Shown here piece after piece: positions 55,101-63,666 of a stretch of DNA of 64,000 nt (its first letter is position 1; each line of letters opens with the position of its first letter). Source of the stretch: Thermoanaerobaculia bacterium (GTDB taxonomy: Bacteria > Acidobacteriota > Thermoanaerobaculia > Multivoradales > J023); NCBI GenBank assembly GCA_030431255.1, contig JAUIJL010000007.1:306527-370526 (forward strand), in the 5' to 3' direction. The position numbers were made by a program, and so were the translations under genes. The notes beneath the pieces were generated by a model. The model did no database searches and was not told where the DNA came from. It saw nothing but the letters and a program-made list of their open reading frames with translations.

Positions 55101-58100
55101 GTCGTGGGGTCGGAGACACTGTAGTAGTCGGCGACGTCTCCCTGCATGACTCCCGAGCCTTCGAGGGAAAGGCGGAATCGCTCGACGTCCACTAAATTCG
55201 GCCGATAGGCCAGGCAGGGCAGGTCGGCACCTTGGCCGTAGGTACCCGGGATGCTCTTGGTCTTGACCACTGCTCGACCCGCGTCGTCGAGCACCATTTG
55301 GTTCACCAGGTAGTCGTCCCCGCTCAACAGATGGCTTTGTCGGGTTTGCCCGCCGGCGTCTTGCAGCAACCATTGGATGGCCGGTTGGTGGCCTAGGGTC
55401 AGATGCTCGACGGCGAGAGCGTTGTTGCCGGTGGTCAAGGTGATTTCGCCGGCGAGATCGGTCGCGGTGACCGGCTCGCCGAAGAGCAGCCGGCCGTTTT
55501 GGAAGCATAAGAACCAGCCCGAGGCATCTGTGGTCTCTCCGCTGGAGGAATCCACCGTGCTAGCGCCCACTGAGACAGAGTCTTCTGAGGAAGTGTTTGC
55601 AGCACAAGTGTTTACAGCACAAGTATCTACAGTGCCGATCATCAGCAGAGACGAGATCGACCCAGAGACGGGCTGCGGGCTCTGGATGGGCTGTCCCGAC
55701 CCAATGGTGAGCTCCCAGGCCGTGCCGGTCCAAGCGACGACAGCGCTGCCGGCCGCCAGCTCGAAGCCCGGCTGCAAGCTGACGGGCGTGTCGACATCGT
55801 CCGCCTGCCCGAGCTCCAGGTAAACGGCAAAGTCGGTGATCGACAACTCTTGCTCAGCGGTCTGCACCGTCAAGGTGTCCGAGCTGTCGGCGGAGGCGTG
55901 GATCAGGGCCCCGCCGGCGGTGCTCCATTGGTCGGCTTGCGCGGGTTGCCACAGCTCTTGCCAGGCGTCACCGTCATATCCGCTGACGATCCGGCCGCCC
56001 CCACGGCATTTGAGGCTAAGCTGGGCGTTGGGAGCGGCGGGATCGAAGCGATACTCCGCGGGCTCCGGGGGCAACGGGGCTTGTTGGGCTTCCAACCAGG
56101 TGAGATAGGAGGTCCAGGATCGACCGAGGGAGTCGTATCGGCTCTCGATGACCTCGATCCGGTCGTCCTTGCCGGTGCGGCACGCGGGTTTTTCGTCGGC
56201 GCCGTAGGTCAGCCGCGACACTCCGTCGGTGCTGTTGAGCAACGCGATCGGTCGCCGGTCCACGGGATCGTGAATCAACATCTCCAGGGATCCGTCCAAG
56301 GGGCTGAAGCGCACATCGTCGATCCACAGCTCCGGGGCTTCGGCCACCGAAACCGAGAGGGCCACCGCCAACGGCTCCGAGCTGTCCGCGATGTCGTGAT
56401 AGCGGCTCAAATCCACGGCGCCTTGCGCGTAGGCCCAAGCGCCGCTCTGCTCCCGGAGCTCGAGCTCGACCGGCGAGCCGATGGTCGTGCCCTGGAGCGA
56501 GACCGTGGCGGAGAGCACCTCGGACGCCTGCCCCTCGGTGGCGTGGTACCGATACCAACAAGAGACCACATAAACGCGATGGTTGTCGTCGGGAGTCAGC
56601 GTCGCGCGCTTCGCCTCGGCGCCCGTGGGCAGGTAGAGACTCTGCTCGCCGGTGTGAGCGATGTCGTCCACTACCTCGGCGCCGCCGGTCAGGGACCAAG
56701 CGCTGAGGTCCTCGCTGCTTTCGAACCCGCAAGCCGCGGCCTCTTGACCGGCGAGGCTGGCGTTGTGGGTCATCAGGGTCGGTACTTGGCCGAGGAAGAC
56801 GAGCCCTTTTCCCGTGGTGGCGTAGTCCCGCGCCACGGAACGAGCGCAACCGGCGGAGTCGGTGGTTTCGGTGATATTTCCGCGCACGTCCCGAGCTCGG
56901 ATCAGCTCATCGGTCAGCCAATCGTCGGCGCTCGGGTTTGTTCCAAAAGGAAAGGTCGCGCTTTGGCTGGTGTTGCCGCAGTAATTCCATCGCCCGGCCA
57001 GATCGAGGATCTGCACACCGTCCGGACGCGAGAAGGCGCGCCAATCGCAGGCTTGGGCTGCGGTTTGGTAGGTCGTGCCGCTGTTCTTACAAGTTTGGGT
57101 CAGCAGCTCCGCTGTCGGCTGAAGCACGTTGGCGTCATAAAGCTCTGAGTAGACCTGGGCGCCGTAGGTGGTGGTTTGGGTCCATTCGATGGGCTCACCG
57201 TCCAAGCCGTAGGTGGTCCAGGACTCGGCGCAGACCCCGTTGTAGAAAGGGGCGGGCAGGCCCGACGGCACATAGGAGAAGCGGGTAAGGCTGGGCACGC
57301 CGTCGTTGATCTCAGCGGACGCCACGTTGCGGGCAAAGCCGCCGTGCAGGGGCATCACGGAACCGTCGTTGTCCTGGGGATTGCCGGCTCGGCCGGTGTA
57401 GAGGGCCCAGGTAGAGCTCTGGCTTTGCACGGGTCGACCCAGGTAAATGGTCAGACCCTCCGGATCCGTGGGATCGAGGTTGTAGTCTAAGTTGTAGGTC
57501 AAACCGGTGCCCGGGTCTTCGATCCACCAGAAACGATATCCCACGCAATCCTGGGCCCATTGGGCGGGCAAGAGCTCGTAGTCGCATTCGGCAGTCGCCT
57601 CGGCTACCTCCACTTGCACGTATTGCAAGGTGGCTTGATCCGACAGCGGTGGCGTCGGCAAGGTGGAGAAAAGCTCGACGAGGGGTGCGAGGTCCGGGGT
57701 TTGAGAGATGTTGACCGGGGTGCCGTTGGTCGGCCCGGCCGGATCGAGCCCGTAACCGCTGCCGAAAGAAACGGCGTCGAGGGTGGCGCCCTCGAAGGAG
57801 ATCTGTTGGAGCTGTTGTCCGTCCAACATGGAGTATCCCGACGCGAAGAGATCATTCAAATAAATGTTTTCTTTGCGACCGCTGCTCGCCGAGCGCAAGC
57901 CTCGGCACCCCTCGTAGACTGTGGAACGGAAGTATTTAACGGTCCGGCCGGAGCTGTCGCACGCGGCGGTGGAGGTTTCGTAGCGGTAGGTGGTCCATTG
58001 GTTCTCACCGTATCCGTTCCACACTTCCATGGAGACCACCGGGAAGTCGCGAATGGTGCCTTGGATGTCGTTGCCGGCGAAGCGCAGGATCGAGAAGGAT

Positions 58101-61100
58101 TGCGCTTGGCTGAAGAGGCCGCTGCCGTCGGCGCTGTAAAGAGCCAGGGTGTCGGGTCCGGCGGGGCTGGAGCCCGGGGTCGGGTCCGTGAGGGCCGACG
58201 CGTTGAAGATCTGTGGAAGGGTGCTGGTTTCGCGGACCAAGCCGTTTTCGAGCACCGCCAGCTCCACCTCCTCGCTATCACCGTCCGGCTCCAACCACGC
58301 CAAGTAGTTGGGAGCTTGGTCGACCAAGGCTACGGAATTCGCGCCGGCCGGCACCTGGCCGATGGCTAGTTGAACGGCCTGACTCCAACCCCAATCGACG
58401 GCGCCGTTGAGCGCGGCCGCTCCGCGGTAGAAGATCGCGTTGTTGGCGATGATGAAGTCCTCACTGCCGGCGTGGGGGAATCCCGCCGTGCTTCCGGTGA
58501 TTCCGCTTTCGGAAGGAACCGAGACCTGGCTGAAGGTCGCGGAATCCGGGTCGAAGACCAAGAGCTGGGAATCGACGGTCGTGCCGATTTCGTTGGCGGC
58601 CTGAATGCCGACGTCCGAGCCGTAGGAATAAGCCAACCAATTGAGACTACCCGCCGTGGTTTGGCTGAAGGTGTCGTGAATCCACTCGGTGCCGATATAG
58701 CGCCAGACCTCGGCGCCGGTGCCGATCAAGCTGTTGTCGTGCATCGACGGCCGAGGCGGCCATTGCAAACTGCTCGAATCGGCGACGTCGGCGGTGCAAG
58801 TGGCGGAAAACGCCTTCGAAAGCGCGTACGACGTATCCCAGCGGACGGCGAAGATCTCGTAGGAGCCGGTGATGGACCCCGCCGGCGGCGGCGACTCGGC
58901 GATGGTGAAGGCGGCCATGGAAGCGTCGGCGGCCCACACCATGCGGCCCCCGTTTTGGTTGAGGTTGATGCCCGAGAAGCTCAGCTCCGGGGTGGGATCG
59001 TGCCAATTGCCGAGCTCGTCCAAGTAGCTGATGGACAAGGAGCCGTCGTTGCTCAGGGCGTTGAGCGACATGGTGAGGACATACTCGTTCTGCGCCAGGA
59101 CACAGAGCTGATCCGTGCCACCGCTGATGACCGGGCCGTCCAGACCCTGCCACTGATCGGAGACCCAATCGTAGTGGTAACGGTAGAGGCTCCAGGTGGT
59201 GCCGTCGGCTCCGTCTTGGGAGGTGACGGCAACGAAAAAACGATTGCCTGCGGTCAGGTCCGCGGCGTCGGCGCTTTGCAGGGAGACGTAGCTCTGACCG
59301 CCGTTGTCGAGAGCCTGCCAGAACGCTTGGCGATGGGGATCCCGATTGAAGAGGTAAACCCGGGTTGCGCCGTCGACGGTGAGAGCTAGGGCGAAGGTAT
59401 TTTCGGTGGCGAAGAATTGCAGCGAGGACGGATCGAACGCGTTGCCGGAATAGAGGGTTTTGCCGGGAGCCCAGCGTTGCCAGCGCCCGACCCAGGTGTG
59501 GACGGCCAGGGTCATCTCGGTGTTGGCGCTGTTGGTCCAGGCGCTGACCGCATAGTCGGGGCCGTAGAAGATGTGGGGGACGGCGTTGTCACCCAACGAC
59601 TCCGGCGCGTTCAAAGCTTGCTCGCGGGCGCAGATAGCCAGCTCTTCGTCGGCGTAGGTAAAACGGCCACCGCCGCCTTGGGGAAAGGTGATGCTCTTGA
59701 CCGCGCCGAGATTCGGTCCCTCACCGGCCCAGTAGTAGTCGAAGCGATAGCCGGCCTGGGCGGTGCCGGCGGAATCGTAAGGGGTGACGGCGGCCAAATA
59801 GCTTTTGCACAGGGCGGCGGCCAAGGGACCCTGGGGAGCCGGCGCGCCGTCCGAGGCCGCGGGCTGGAGAGTGACATCGGTCGGCGGCAAGTAGGTGAAA
59901 CCGTATCGATGCATCACGCTGCCGTTGGTCGCCCGAACCGTGATGCCGGTCAGCAGCTGGGTTTCGTAGCAGTCTTGGTAGGCGTTGGGCTCATCGATTC
60001 CCTGCGGCAGGGTGTTGGGAGCGCTCGCCGGGGTCAGCACCTTATGGGGGTCGACGAATTCTTGGGCATCGACGGTGTAAGTCTTATTGCCGTATTCGAA
60101 GCTCACAGATCGACCATAGGGGTCGATGATCCGGCTGGGATAGCAAGCCTTGGTATAGGGCAGACCCCCTGTTCCCACCAATTGCTCGGCACCATTGCCG
60201 AGCAGGCCGTTTTGGCGCTCGAAGAGGTTGTATTGATACAACACCCGGTTACCCCACCGATCGACCTGGGTGGACAGATTCCAGGTCTCGGCATATTGGG
60301 TTTGCTGGGAGACGTCGTTGCTGCTGCCGGCCCAATTGCCGGAGTCGCCGCCCCACTTCACGCCCCATTGCACGCTGTTGCCGTCGCTCGTCAAATAATC
60401 CGGGTAGTCGAGCACCGCCCGCTTGCCGCCGCCGAAGACCTTGATCGTGCCCGTGTCGTCGGTGATCTCCCAGCGCTCATAGTCCTGGTAATAGGCCACC
60501 TTCCAGGGCTGATCGTTTTGCAGCTGGAAGAGCCGGCCGCCGTCGACCACCTGAAGGCTCTGGGGGCTGCCCACCAGGCTCAGCTCGTAAATGTGCTCAT
60601 GGACGTCGTCCTGAACCGTCCAGGGACCCTCGCCGCCCAGAGTCGCTTTCGAGCTGAGGGCCAGGCCGGCCGCTTGAAAGGCCGCGATCAGGCTCGACGA
60701 CACCGGACCGGGCGCCAGGGTGCCGACGGTGGTCGGATCGAGCTGGGCCCGGATCCAGCTCACGGCGACGGGAATCAACGCATTCGACGAGCCGCTGCCC
60801 TGGTAGCTGTAGCTGGTGGCCGACGACGAGAAAGCGCCGTCACGATTCGACGTGATCTGCTCGACGGGCAGGCTCCAACCGACCCCGAGGGTGCCCGTGG
60901 GCTGCTCGAGATTCCATTGTTGCACCGCTTGGGAGACATTGCTTTCCAGCAGCAGAGCGACTTGCACTTGCAGGTCGCTATTGGTGCCCATGGCGTCCAG
61001 CTGAACCAAGGGCAGCTGATAGTTGACGTCACCGCGGAAAAGGTTGACCGCGCTCGACAGGCTACCGGGATTCGAAGATCCGAATTGGGTGGCACCGAGG

Positions 61101-61138
61101 GCGGGGGTTCCGGAAGAAATAGAGCTGTTTTTGGACAT
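52199..61138 (-). CDS. Giant Rhs/TcC-like YD-repeat protein with glycine-rich C-terminal domain
   Basis: From ATG 61138 (AAGGAG upstream) the protein has 2979 residues and no signal peptide. The N-terminus (VNLFRGDVNYQLPLVQLDAM, PTGTLGVGWSLPVEQI) resembles the SpvB/TcB-type start of toxin-complex-like Rhs proteins. Long beta-rich and VCBS-like stretches follow, then YD repeats (YDALGSVRAVLDDTG-like units) and the Rhs core end YDPWIGRFTAPDPDQEY and YVGGRPNQWVDPTG. The last 248 residues are distinct, with two hydrophobic Gly-rich segments. A Cys/Thr patch near two-thirds of the length is encoded by a 15 bp tandem repeat. It is last in a three-gene operon; no immunity gene is seen downstream. 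Confidence 0.88.
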   Translation of the reverse strand: MSKNSSISSGTPALGATQFGSSNPGSLSSAVNLFRGDVNYQLPLVQLDAMGTNSDLQVQVALLLESNVSQAVQQWNLEQPTGTLGVGWSLPVEQITSNRDGAFSSSATSYSYQGSGSSNALIPVAVSWIRAQLDPTTVGTLAPGPVSSSLIAAFQAAGLALSSKATLGGEGPWTVQDDVHEHIYELSLVGSPQSLQVVDGGRLFQLQNDQPWKVAYYQDYERWEITDDTGTIKVFGGGKRAVLDYPDYLTSDGNSVQWGVKWGGDSGNWAGSSNDVSQQTQYAETWNLSTQVDRWGNRVLYQYNLFERQNGLLGNGAEQLVGTGGLPYTKACYPSRIIDPYGRSVSFEYGNKTYTVDAQEFVDPHKVLTPASAPNTLPQGIDEPNAYQDCYETQLLTGITVRATNGSVMHRYGFTYLPPTDVTLQPAASDGAPAPQGPLAAALCKSYLAAVTPYDSAGTAQAGYRFDYYWAGEGPNLGAVKSITFPQGGGGRFTYADEELAICAREQALNAPESLGDNAVPHIFYGPDYAVSAWTNSANTEMTLAVHTWVGRWQRWAPGKTLYSGNAFDPSSLQFFATENTFALALTVDGATRVYLFNRDPHRQAFWQALDNGGQSYVSLQSADAADLTAGNRFFVAVTSQDGADGTTWSLYRYHYDWVSDQWQGLDGPVISGGTDQLCVLAQNEYVLTMSLNALSNDGSLSISYLDELGNWHDPTPELSFSGINLNQNGGRMVWAADASMAAFTIAESPPPAGSITGSYEIFAVRWDTSYALSKAFSATCTADVADSSSLQWPPRPSMHDNSLIGTGAEVWRYIGTEWIHDTFSQTTAGSLNWLAYSYGSDVGIQAANEIGTTVDSQLLVFDPDSATFSQVSVPSESGITGSTAGFPHAGSEDFIIANNAIFYRGAAALNGAVDWGWSQAVQLAIGQVPAGANSVALVDQAPNYLAWLEPDGDSEEVELAVLENGLVRETSTLPQIFNASALTDPTPGSSPAGPDTLALYSADGSGLFSQAQSFSILRFAGNDIQGTIRDFPVVSMEVWNGYGENQWTTYRYETSTAACDSSGRTVKYFRSTVYEGCRGLRSASSGRKENIYLNDLFASGYSMLDGQQLQQISFEGATLDAVSFGSGYGLDPAGPTNGTPVNISQTPDLAPLVELFSTLPTPPLSDQATLQYVQVEVAEATAECDYELLPAQWAQDCVGYRFWWIEDPGTGLTYNLDYNLDPTDPEGLTIYLGRPVQSQSSTWALYTGRAGNPQDNDGSVMPLHGGFARNVASAEINDGVPSLTRFSYVPSGLPAPFYNGVCAESWTTYGLDGEPIEWTQTTTYGAQVYSELYDANVLQPTAELLTQTCKNSGTTYQTAAQACDWRAFSRPDGVQILDLAGRWNYCGNTSQSATFPFGTNPSADDWLTDELIRARDVRGNITETTDSAGCARSVARDYATTGKGLVFLGQVPTLMTHNASLAGQEAAACGFESSEDLSAWSLTGGAEVVDDIAHTGEQSLYLPTGAEAKRATLTPDDNHRVYVVSCWYRYHATEGQASEVLSATVSLQGTTIGSPVELELREQSGAWAYAQGAVDLSRYHDIADSSEPLAVALSVSVAEAPELWIDDVRFSPLDGSLEMLIHDPVDRRPIALLNSTDGVSRLTYGADEKPACRTGKDDRIEVIESRYDSLGRSWTSYLTWLEAQQAPLPPEPAEYRFDPAAPNAQLSLKCRGGGRIVSGYDGDAWQELWQPAQADQWSTAGGALIHASADSSDTLTVQTAEQELSITDFAVYLELGQADDVDTPVSLQPGFELAAGSAVVAWTGTAWELTIGSGQPIQSPQPVSGSISSLLMIGTVDTCAVNTCAANTSSEDSVSVGASTVDSSSGETTDASGWFLCFQNGRLLFGEPVTATDLAGEITLTTGNNALAVEHLTLGHQPAIQWLLQDAGGQTRQSHLLSGDDYLVNQMVLDDAGRAVVKTKSIPGTYGQGADLPCLAYRPNLVDVERFRLSLEGSGVMQGDVADYYSVSDPTTGRTDDGGYPYSRRRLEASPLGRPLEVGEAGASRAIIGPITSSAAQRGTLQWLYGNNNTLSIPFSEAPAGQFAVTLRTAASGLSQTMVQDSKGERLGRSVAAAASLAQQATVLDFTSSGPKTTTYLPNSYTDLPDAAEQIVVTQYDPLMRVISQTTPDSGTTLTLYDDAGRRRFVQDAEGAAKGYFTFFLYDPTGRELVQGVVSGDWSTAQANANQPGWPLSTAVGSAAETSDGSTAEDTPTYIVQNRKHYDGDGSCPHSVGQITRAETENGASVVSGDGPFAEVRSHFEWDRSSNLSGWRTQTSWSDGQGQNGDFRMGFEHDNLGQLSAMTYPKSGDWPFERLHYTVNGLGQLTSIHDDHGNALAAWAYDAMGQAISGAAGSVMRGTKTYNSPGDLLSITDVGTPAGFSTSQTLESNDLLRNQSDTFTSGLDQSFELTFGYDGLNRLTSVTNSAFDDLSQGFSYTNAQGVEDLNGNIQTVTGCNAAGFTMQGNQLSSAQWQDGSSTTYGYLANGVMASRATTPSAPTDMPDLTLTIIEGGILPASVVLGDQTVQYAYDIKGNRVGKRILSSGVPSSTTLSVPGKARPFAQFTGTVGTAYVFSPQDLIAVAQGGALYPVAVDALGSVRAVLDDTGAAVAGGSYLAYGGQAGTAYDNGSPNCSLRFTGAELDPETGLYFMNARLYDPWIGRFTAPDPDQEYASPYVYVGGRPNQWVDPTGRLTQGEALLIDIGVGLVGVGLMLAAPETVPFLSWGAASAFTGAASSGFFNLLQSPQTWSTKGFVASMFFGGAMGFLTGGFSGGWIGKEEPITAKALRDVGWDESTGAFEGEPSSRTYPKLSSSEEGSVSTWKKTKAVGKEIYEQRLIKRRPAYVYGYAIQGLSLVVTNYSKGQNSSVYAAKTIGEYWLYPLGGLTMAYASTRFSSMGTAVWAIHGKSIPKKVKRWLQEGSGDDGEGISLLLGGADMLL
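55591..55635. repeat. In-gene tandem repeat, 15 bp x 3
   Basis: Units AAGTGTTTGCAGCAC, AAGTGTTTACAGCAC and AAGTATCTACAGTGC lie inside the Rhs gene. They encode the Cys/Asn/Thr patch on the minus strand and are AT-richer than the surrounding gene. Confidence 0.8.
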
Positions 61139-61252
61139 GGAAAGGCTCCTTGGCATCCTTGCTGGACGATGGGATTCGACGGGTCTCTTCCGGGCTGTCC
61201 CGGTGGGGATCAGAGGCCGGGGCCACGGAATGGGTTCCTTGGCCCCCGGAGC

Positions 61253-62518
61253 TCAGGAGGTGTAGGTGTATTGGTCGGCGGAGACCACCTGCGAGATTCC
61301 GGCGCTGGTCAGGACTCGAATATCCACGGTTCCGGCGCTTTCGGCCGCGGGCGCGGACATCGTCAAGTCGCCACTTTCAGTGGTCGTGATATCGCCGGCC
61401 TCGACCTGAATATCACCGAACTTCACCATTTCGATGTCTTGTAGGTTCACTCCGCTGATGGTCACCGTGCCGCCGCCCGCGACCGGTCCGCTGCTGGGGG
61501 ACACGGATTCGATCGACGGCCCGGCGAGCAAGATGTAGAGGTAGTTGGCGGCGTAGGACGAAGCGCCCTCGTTGCTGCCGTTGTTGTCACCGGTCAGGGT
61601 GGTGGTGGAGGTAAAGCTGAAACCGCCATCGTCACCGAGGGTGACATCCGTGGCCCCCACATTCATGTTGTAGAAGAGAGGATCGTCCCAGCTGGATTCT
61701 CCGGTGATCCGGAGCTGGAGGTAGTAGGCGTGCAGAAAGACCGCGGCTTGGGTCAAGGTCGCGTCCTGCCATGAGGAAGGAAGCGTCGGGGTGAGGGTGA
61801 GGGAGGTATTGCCGCTCATGTGGGTGCTCGAATGACCCACGTAGATGTTGGGCGCGGTGGTCGTCAGGCCGATCAACCCGGCATCGGCCGAGTTGTTCCA
61901 AGAAAACTCATTGCCGACTCCAGCCCAATTGTCGTTGTCCGCGGAAACGAGCTGGTTGGTCACCAAGGGATAGGCTTGATTGGTGGTGGAGTAGGGGCTG
62001 ACGGCGGAGCCGACGGCGGTGCCCAGGCCGTAGAAGCTGGAGAGGGTGGTTTCGGGAGTGAAGCTGAGATCGAAGCCGGCGATCACCCCTGCGTTGACCC
62101 GCGGAATGCCGTTGAGGGCAAAATCCTGGGTCGACACGGTGCCCGTGGGTGTGATGCCCTTGGCCACGTCCAACAACACGCTCGACGGGGTCGTGGCCGG
62201 ATTGGTCGTGTCAGCGGTCGGATCGGCCCAGGCGAGCACGGTAATCTCCATGGTCGCGCTGACCTCTCCCTCGTAGGGATCGAAGGGGAGCTGGGTCCCG
62301 CCGTACCACACGGTCGGGCTCAAGGTGATGCTGGAGGCCGTGGTCTGGGCGTCGATCGACAATTTGATGCTTCCCATTCCCAACTGCTCTTGGGAGCTGG
62401 AAAGGGCGAAAGACGAAACGCCGTAGGTCCAGGACGCCAAGCTTCCTTGATCGCTGCAGTCGAAGGTCAAGGCGTCGTCGCCGGTGGTAAAGCTTTGGGT
62501 TTGCAGAAAAAATCCCAT
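61253..62518 (-). CDS. Beta-rich protein with C-terminal IPT/TIG domain, Rhs operon
   Basis: The 421-residue protein starts at ATG 62518 behind AAAGGAGA and has no signal peptide or membrane helix. Its first 320 residues are Ser/Thr/Gly-rich beta sequence without a domain that I recognise. The last 85 residues (PSIESVSPSSGPVAGGGTVT, then ISGVNLQDIEMVKFGD) form an IPT/TIG immunoglobulin-like domain. The gene lies 114 bp upstream of the Rhs gene and 158 bp downstream of the 329-residue gene. Lack of a signal in all three products suggests cytoplasmic assembly or release by a non-Sec route. A structural or carrier role for the Rhs protein is inference. Confidence 0.78.
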   Translation of the reverse strand: MGFFLQTQSFTTGDDALTFDCSDQGSLASWTYGVSSFALSSSQEQLGMGSIKLSIDAQTTASSITLSPTVWYGGTQLPFDPYEGEVSATMEITVLAWADPTADTTNPATTPSSVLLDVAKGITPTGTVSTQDFALNGIPRVNAGVIAGFDLSFTPETTLSSFYGLGTAVGSAVSPYSTTNQAYPLVTNQLVSADNDNWAGVGNEFSWNNSADAGLIGLTTTAPNIYVGHSSTHMSGNTSLTLTPTLPSSWQDATLTQAAVFLHAYYLQLRITGESSWDDPLFYNMNVGATDVTLGDDGGFSFTSTTTLTGDNNGSNEGASSYAANYLYILLAGPSIESVSPSSGPVAGGGTVTISGVNLQDIEMVKFGDIQVEAGDITTTESGDLTMSAPAAESAGTVDIRVLTSAGISQVVSADQYTYTS

Positions 62519-62552
62519 GATGGTCTCCTTTGCGGACGCGATGGGCCCACTA

Positions 62553-62654
62553 TGTCTCGCTGAAAAGCTCAGTGTCTCGCTGAAAAGCTCAGTGTCTCGC
62601 TGAAAAGCTCAGTGTCTCGCTGGAAAAGCTCAGTGTCTCGCTGGAAAAGCTCGG
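62553..62654. repeat. Tandem repeat, 20-21 bp x 5, in operon spacer
   Basis: Three 20 bp units TGTCTCGCTGAAAAGCTCAG are followed by two 21 bp versions with one extra G. In the minus-strand transcript each unit offers a small CTGA/TCAG stem-loop. They occupy most of the spacer between the first two genes of the Rhs operon. Confidence 0.9.
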
Positions 62655-62676
62655 TCTAGATCGATTTGGATGCAGA

Positions 62677-63666
62677 TCAGGCGTATTGAACGAGGACCTT
62701 GGCGGAGCAGCTCGCCGAGTCCATATACCAGTGCTCGAGATTGCGCTCGCCCCACAAATTGAAGTGCACATCCCAATCCACCGTGCCGCTGGTGGTGATC
62801 GGGAACGAGGTACCGCCGAATCCTCCTGGGCCGCCGTTGATCCCGGCCGCCAGCTCCGCGATGTGATGGGCGTCGTTGTTGCCGAAGCTGATGGAAAACG
62901 AGTCGATCAAAGGAATAGCGGCAGCGATTTGTGAATAACCCGAGGGGATCGTGATGTCGGCGCTCAGAGTGCCGTCAATACCGCTCGTTCCGTTGACGCT
63001 GCCCACGGAAACGGTGGCGTCGACCAGCGCGATGCCGGTCATGGCATTGGTGAAGGCCACCAGACCGGCGTCGGTCATGGAATAGCCGGCGGTGCTGTGA
63101 CCGACGAGATCGGTTTTGGTTTCGAGAGTCAGCTCGGTGCTGTTCTCGACACTGGTGTCGGTAGAAGCGCTCAAGGAGCACACCTCATCCATTTCGTTGC
63201 CGAAGGTCGCCCCAAAACCGGCCAAGAAGGAGTGGTAAGAAGCGCCGGAGGCGATGGAAATCACATCCGAGGTTTGCGATTGCACACCGTAGGCGTTGAG
63301 CAGCTGGAGACTCAGGTTGCTCGGGGGGCTGTCGGCAACCCACGCCACCACGCTGGCGGTGACGAAAGAATCCCGGCCGCTGACATCCTGATCCTCAGAA
63401 GCCGCGGAGCCGTTGCCGTCGGTCATCAACAGCTGGGGCGTCACCACCACCGTGTCGCCGATCAAATTGGAAATCAAGCGCACGCCGAGCTGGGCCACTT
63501 GCTCGGAGTTGTATTCGGAATCGGTGGCGTACTTGAGCTGAAAATAATCCAGCACTACGAAATAGCTGATGATGGCTCCGCCGTTGAGATCGAATTGGAA
63601 CTGCATGGGCTGGGCGAACGCTACATAAGGCGAGGTCATGTTTTGGGTGACGACTTGAAGAGACAT
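62677..63666 (-). CDS. Beta-rich protein of unknown function, first gene of Rhs operon
   Basis: The 329-residue protein starts at ATG 63666 behind AGGAGG. It has no signal peptide and no membrane segment, and is rich in Ser, Thr, Val and Gly. Segments such as FQFDLNGGAIISYFVVLDYF, ASYHSFLAGFGATFGNEMDE and TVDWDVHFNLWGERNLEHWY suggest a beta-sandwich or barrel. I recognise no family. Its style, including SYHSFLAGFG-like motifs, resembles the 421-residue neighbour, so the two may be distant relatives. It leads the set of three genes ending in the Rhs protein, from which a role in that system is inferred. Confidence 0.75.
   Translation of the reverse strand: MSLQVVTQNMTSPYVAFAQPMQFQFDLNGGAIISYFVVLDYFQLKYATDSEYNSEQVAQLGVRLISNLIGDTVVVTPQLLMTDGNGSAASEDQDVSGRDSFVTASVVAWVADSPPSNLSLQLLNAYGVQSQTSDVISIASGASYHSFLAGFGATFGNEMDEVCSLSASTDTSVENSTELTLETKTDLVGHSTAGYSMTDAGLVAFTNAMTGIALVDATVSVGSVNGTSGIDGTLSADITIPSGYSQIAAAIPLIDSFSISFGNNDAHHIAELAAGINGGPGGFGGTSFPITTSGTVDWDVHFNLWGERNLEHWYMDSASCSAKVLVQYA

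Noticed and set aside
59417..61444. Long plus-strand ORFs opposite the Rhs gene
   Set aside because: Antisense frames without homology or ribosome binding sites; the minus-strand Rhs frame is unambiguous.
62553..62654. CRISPR array
   Set aside because: Units are directly abutting with no spacers, and no cas genes are present.
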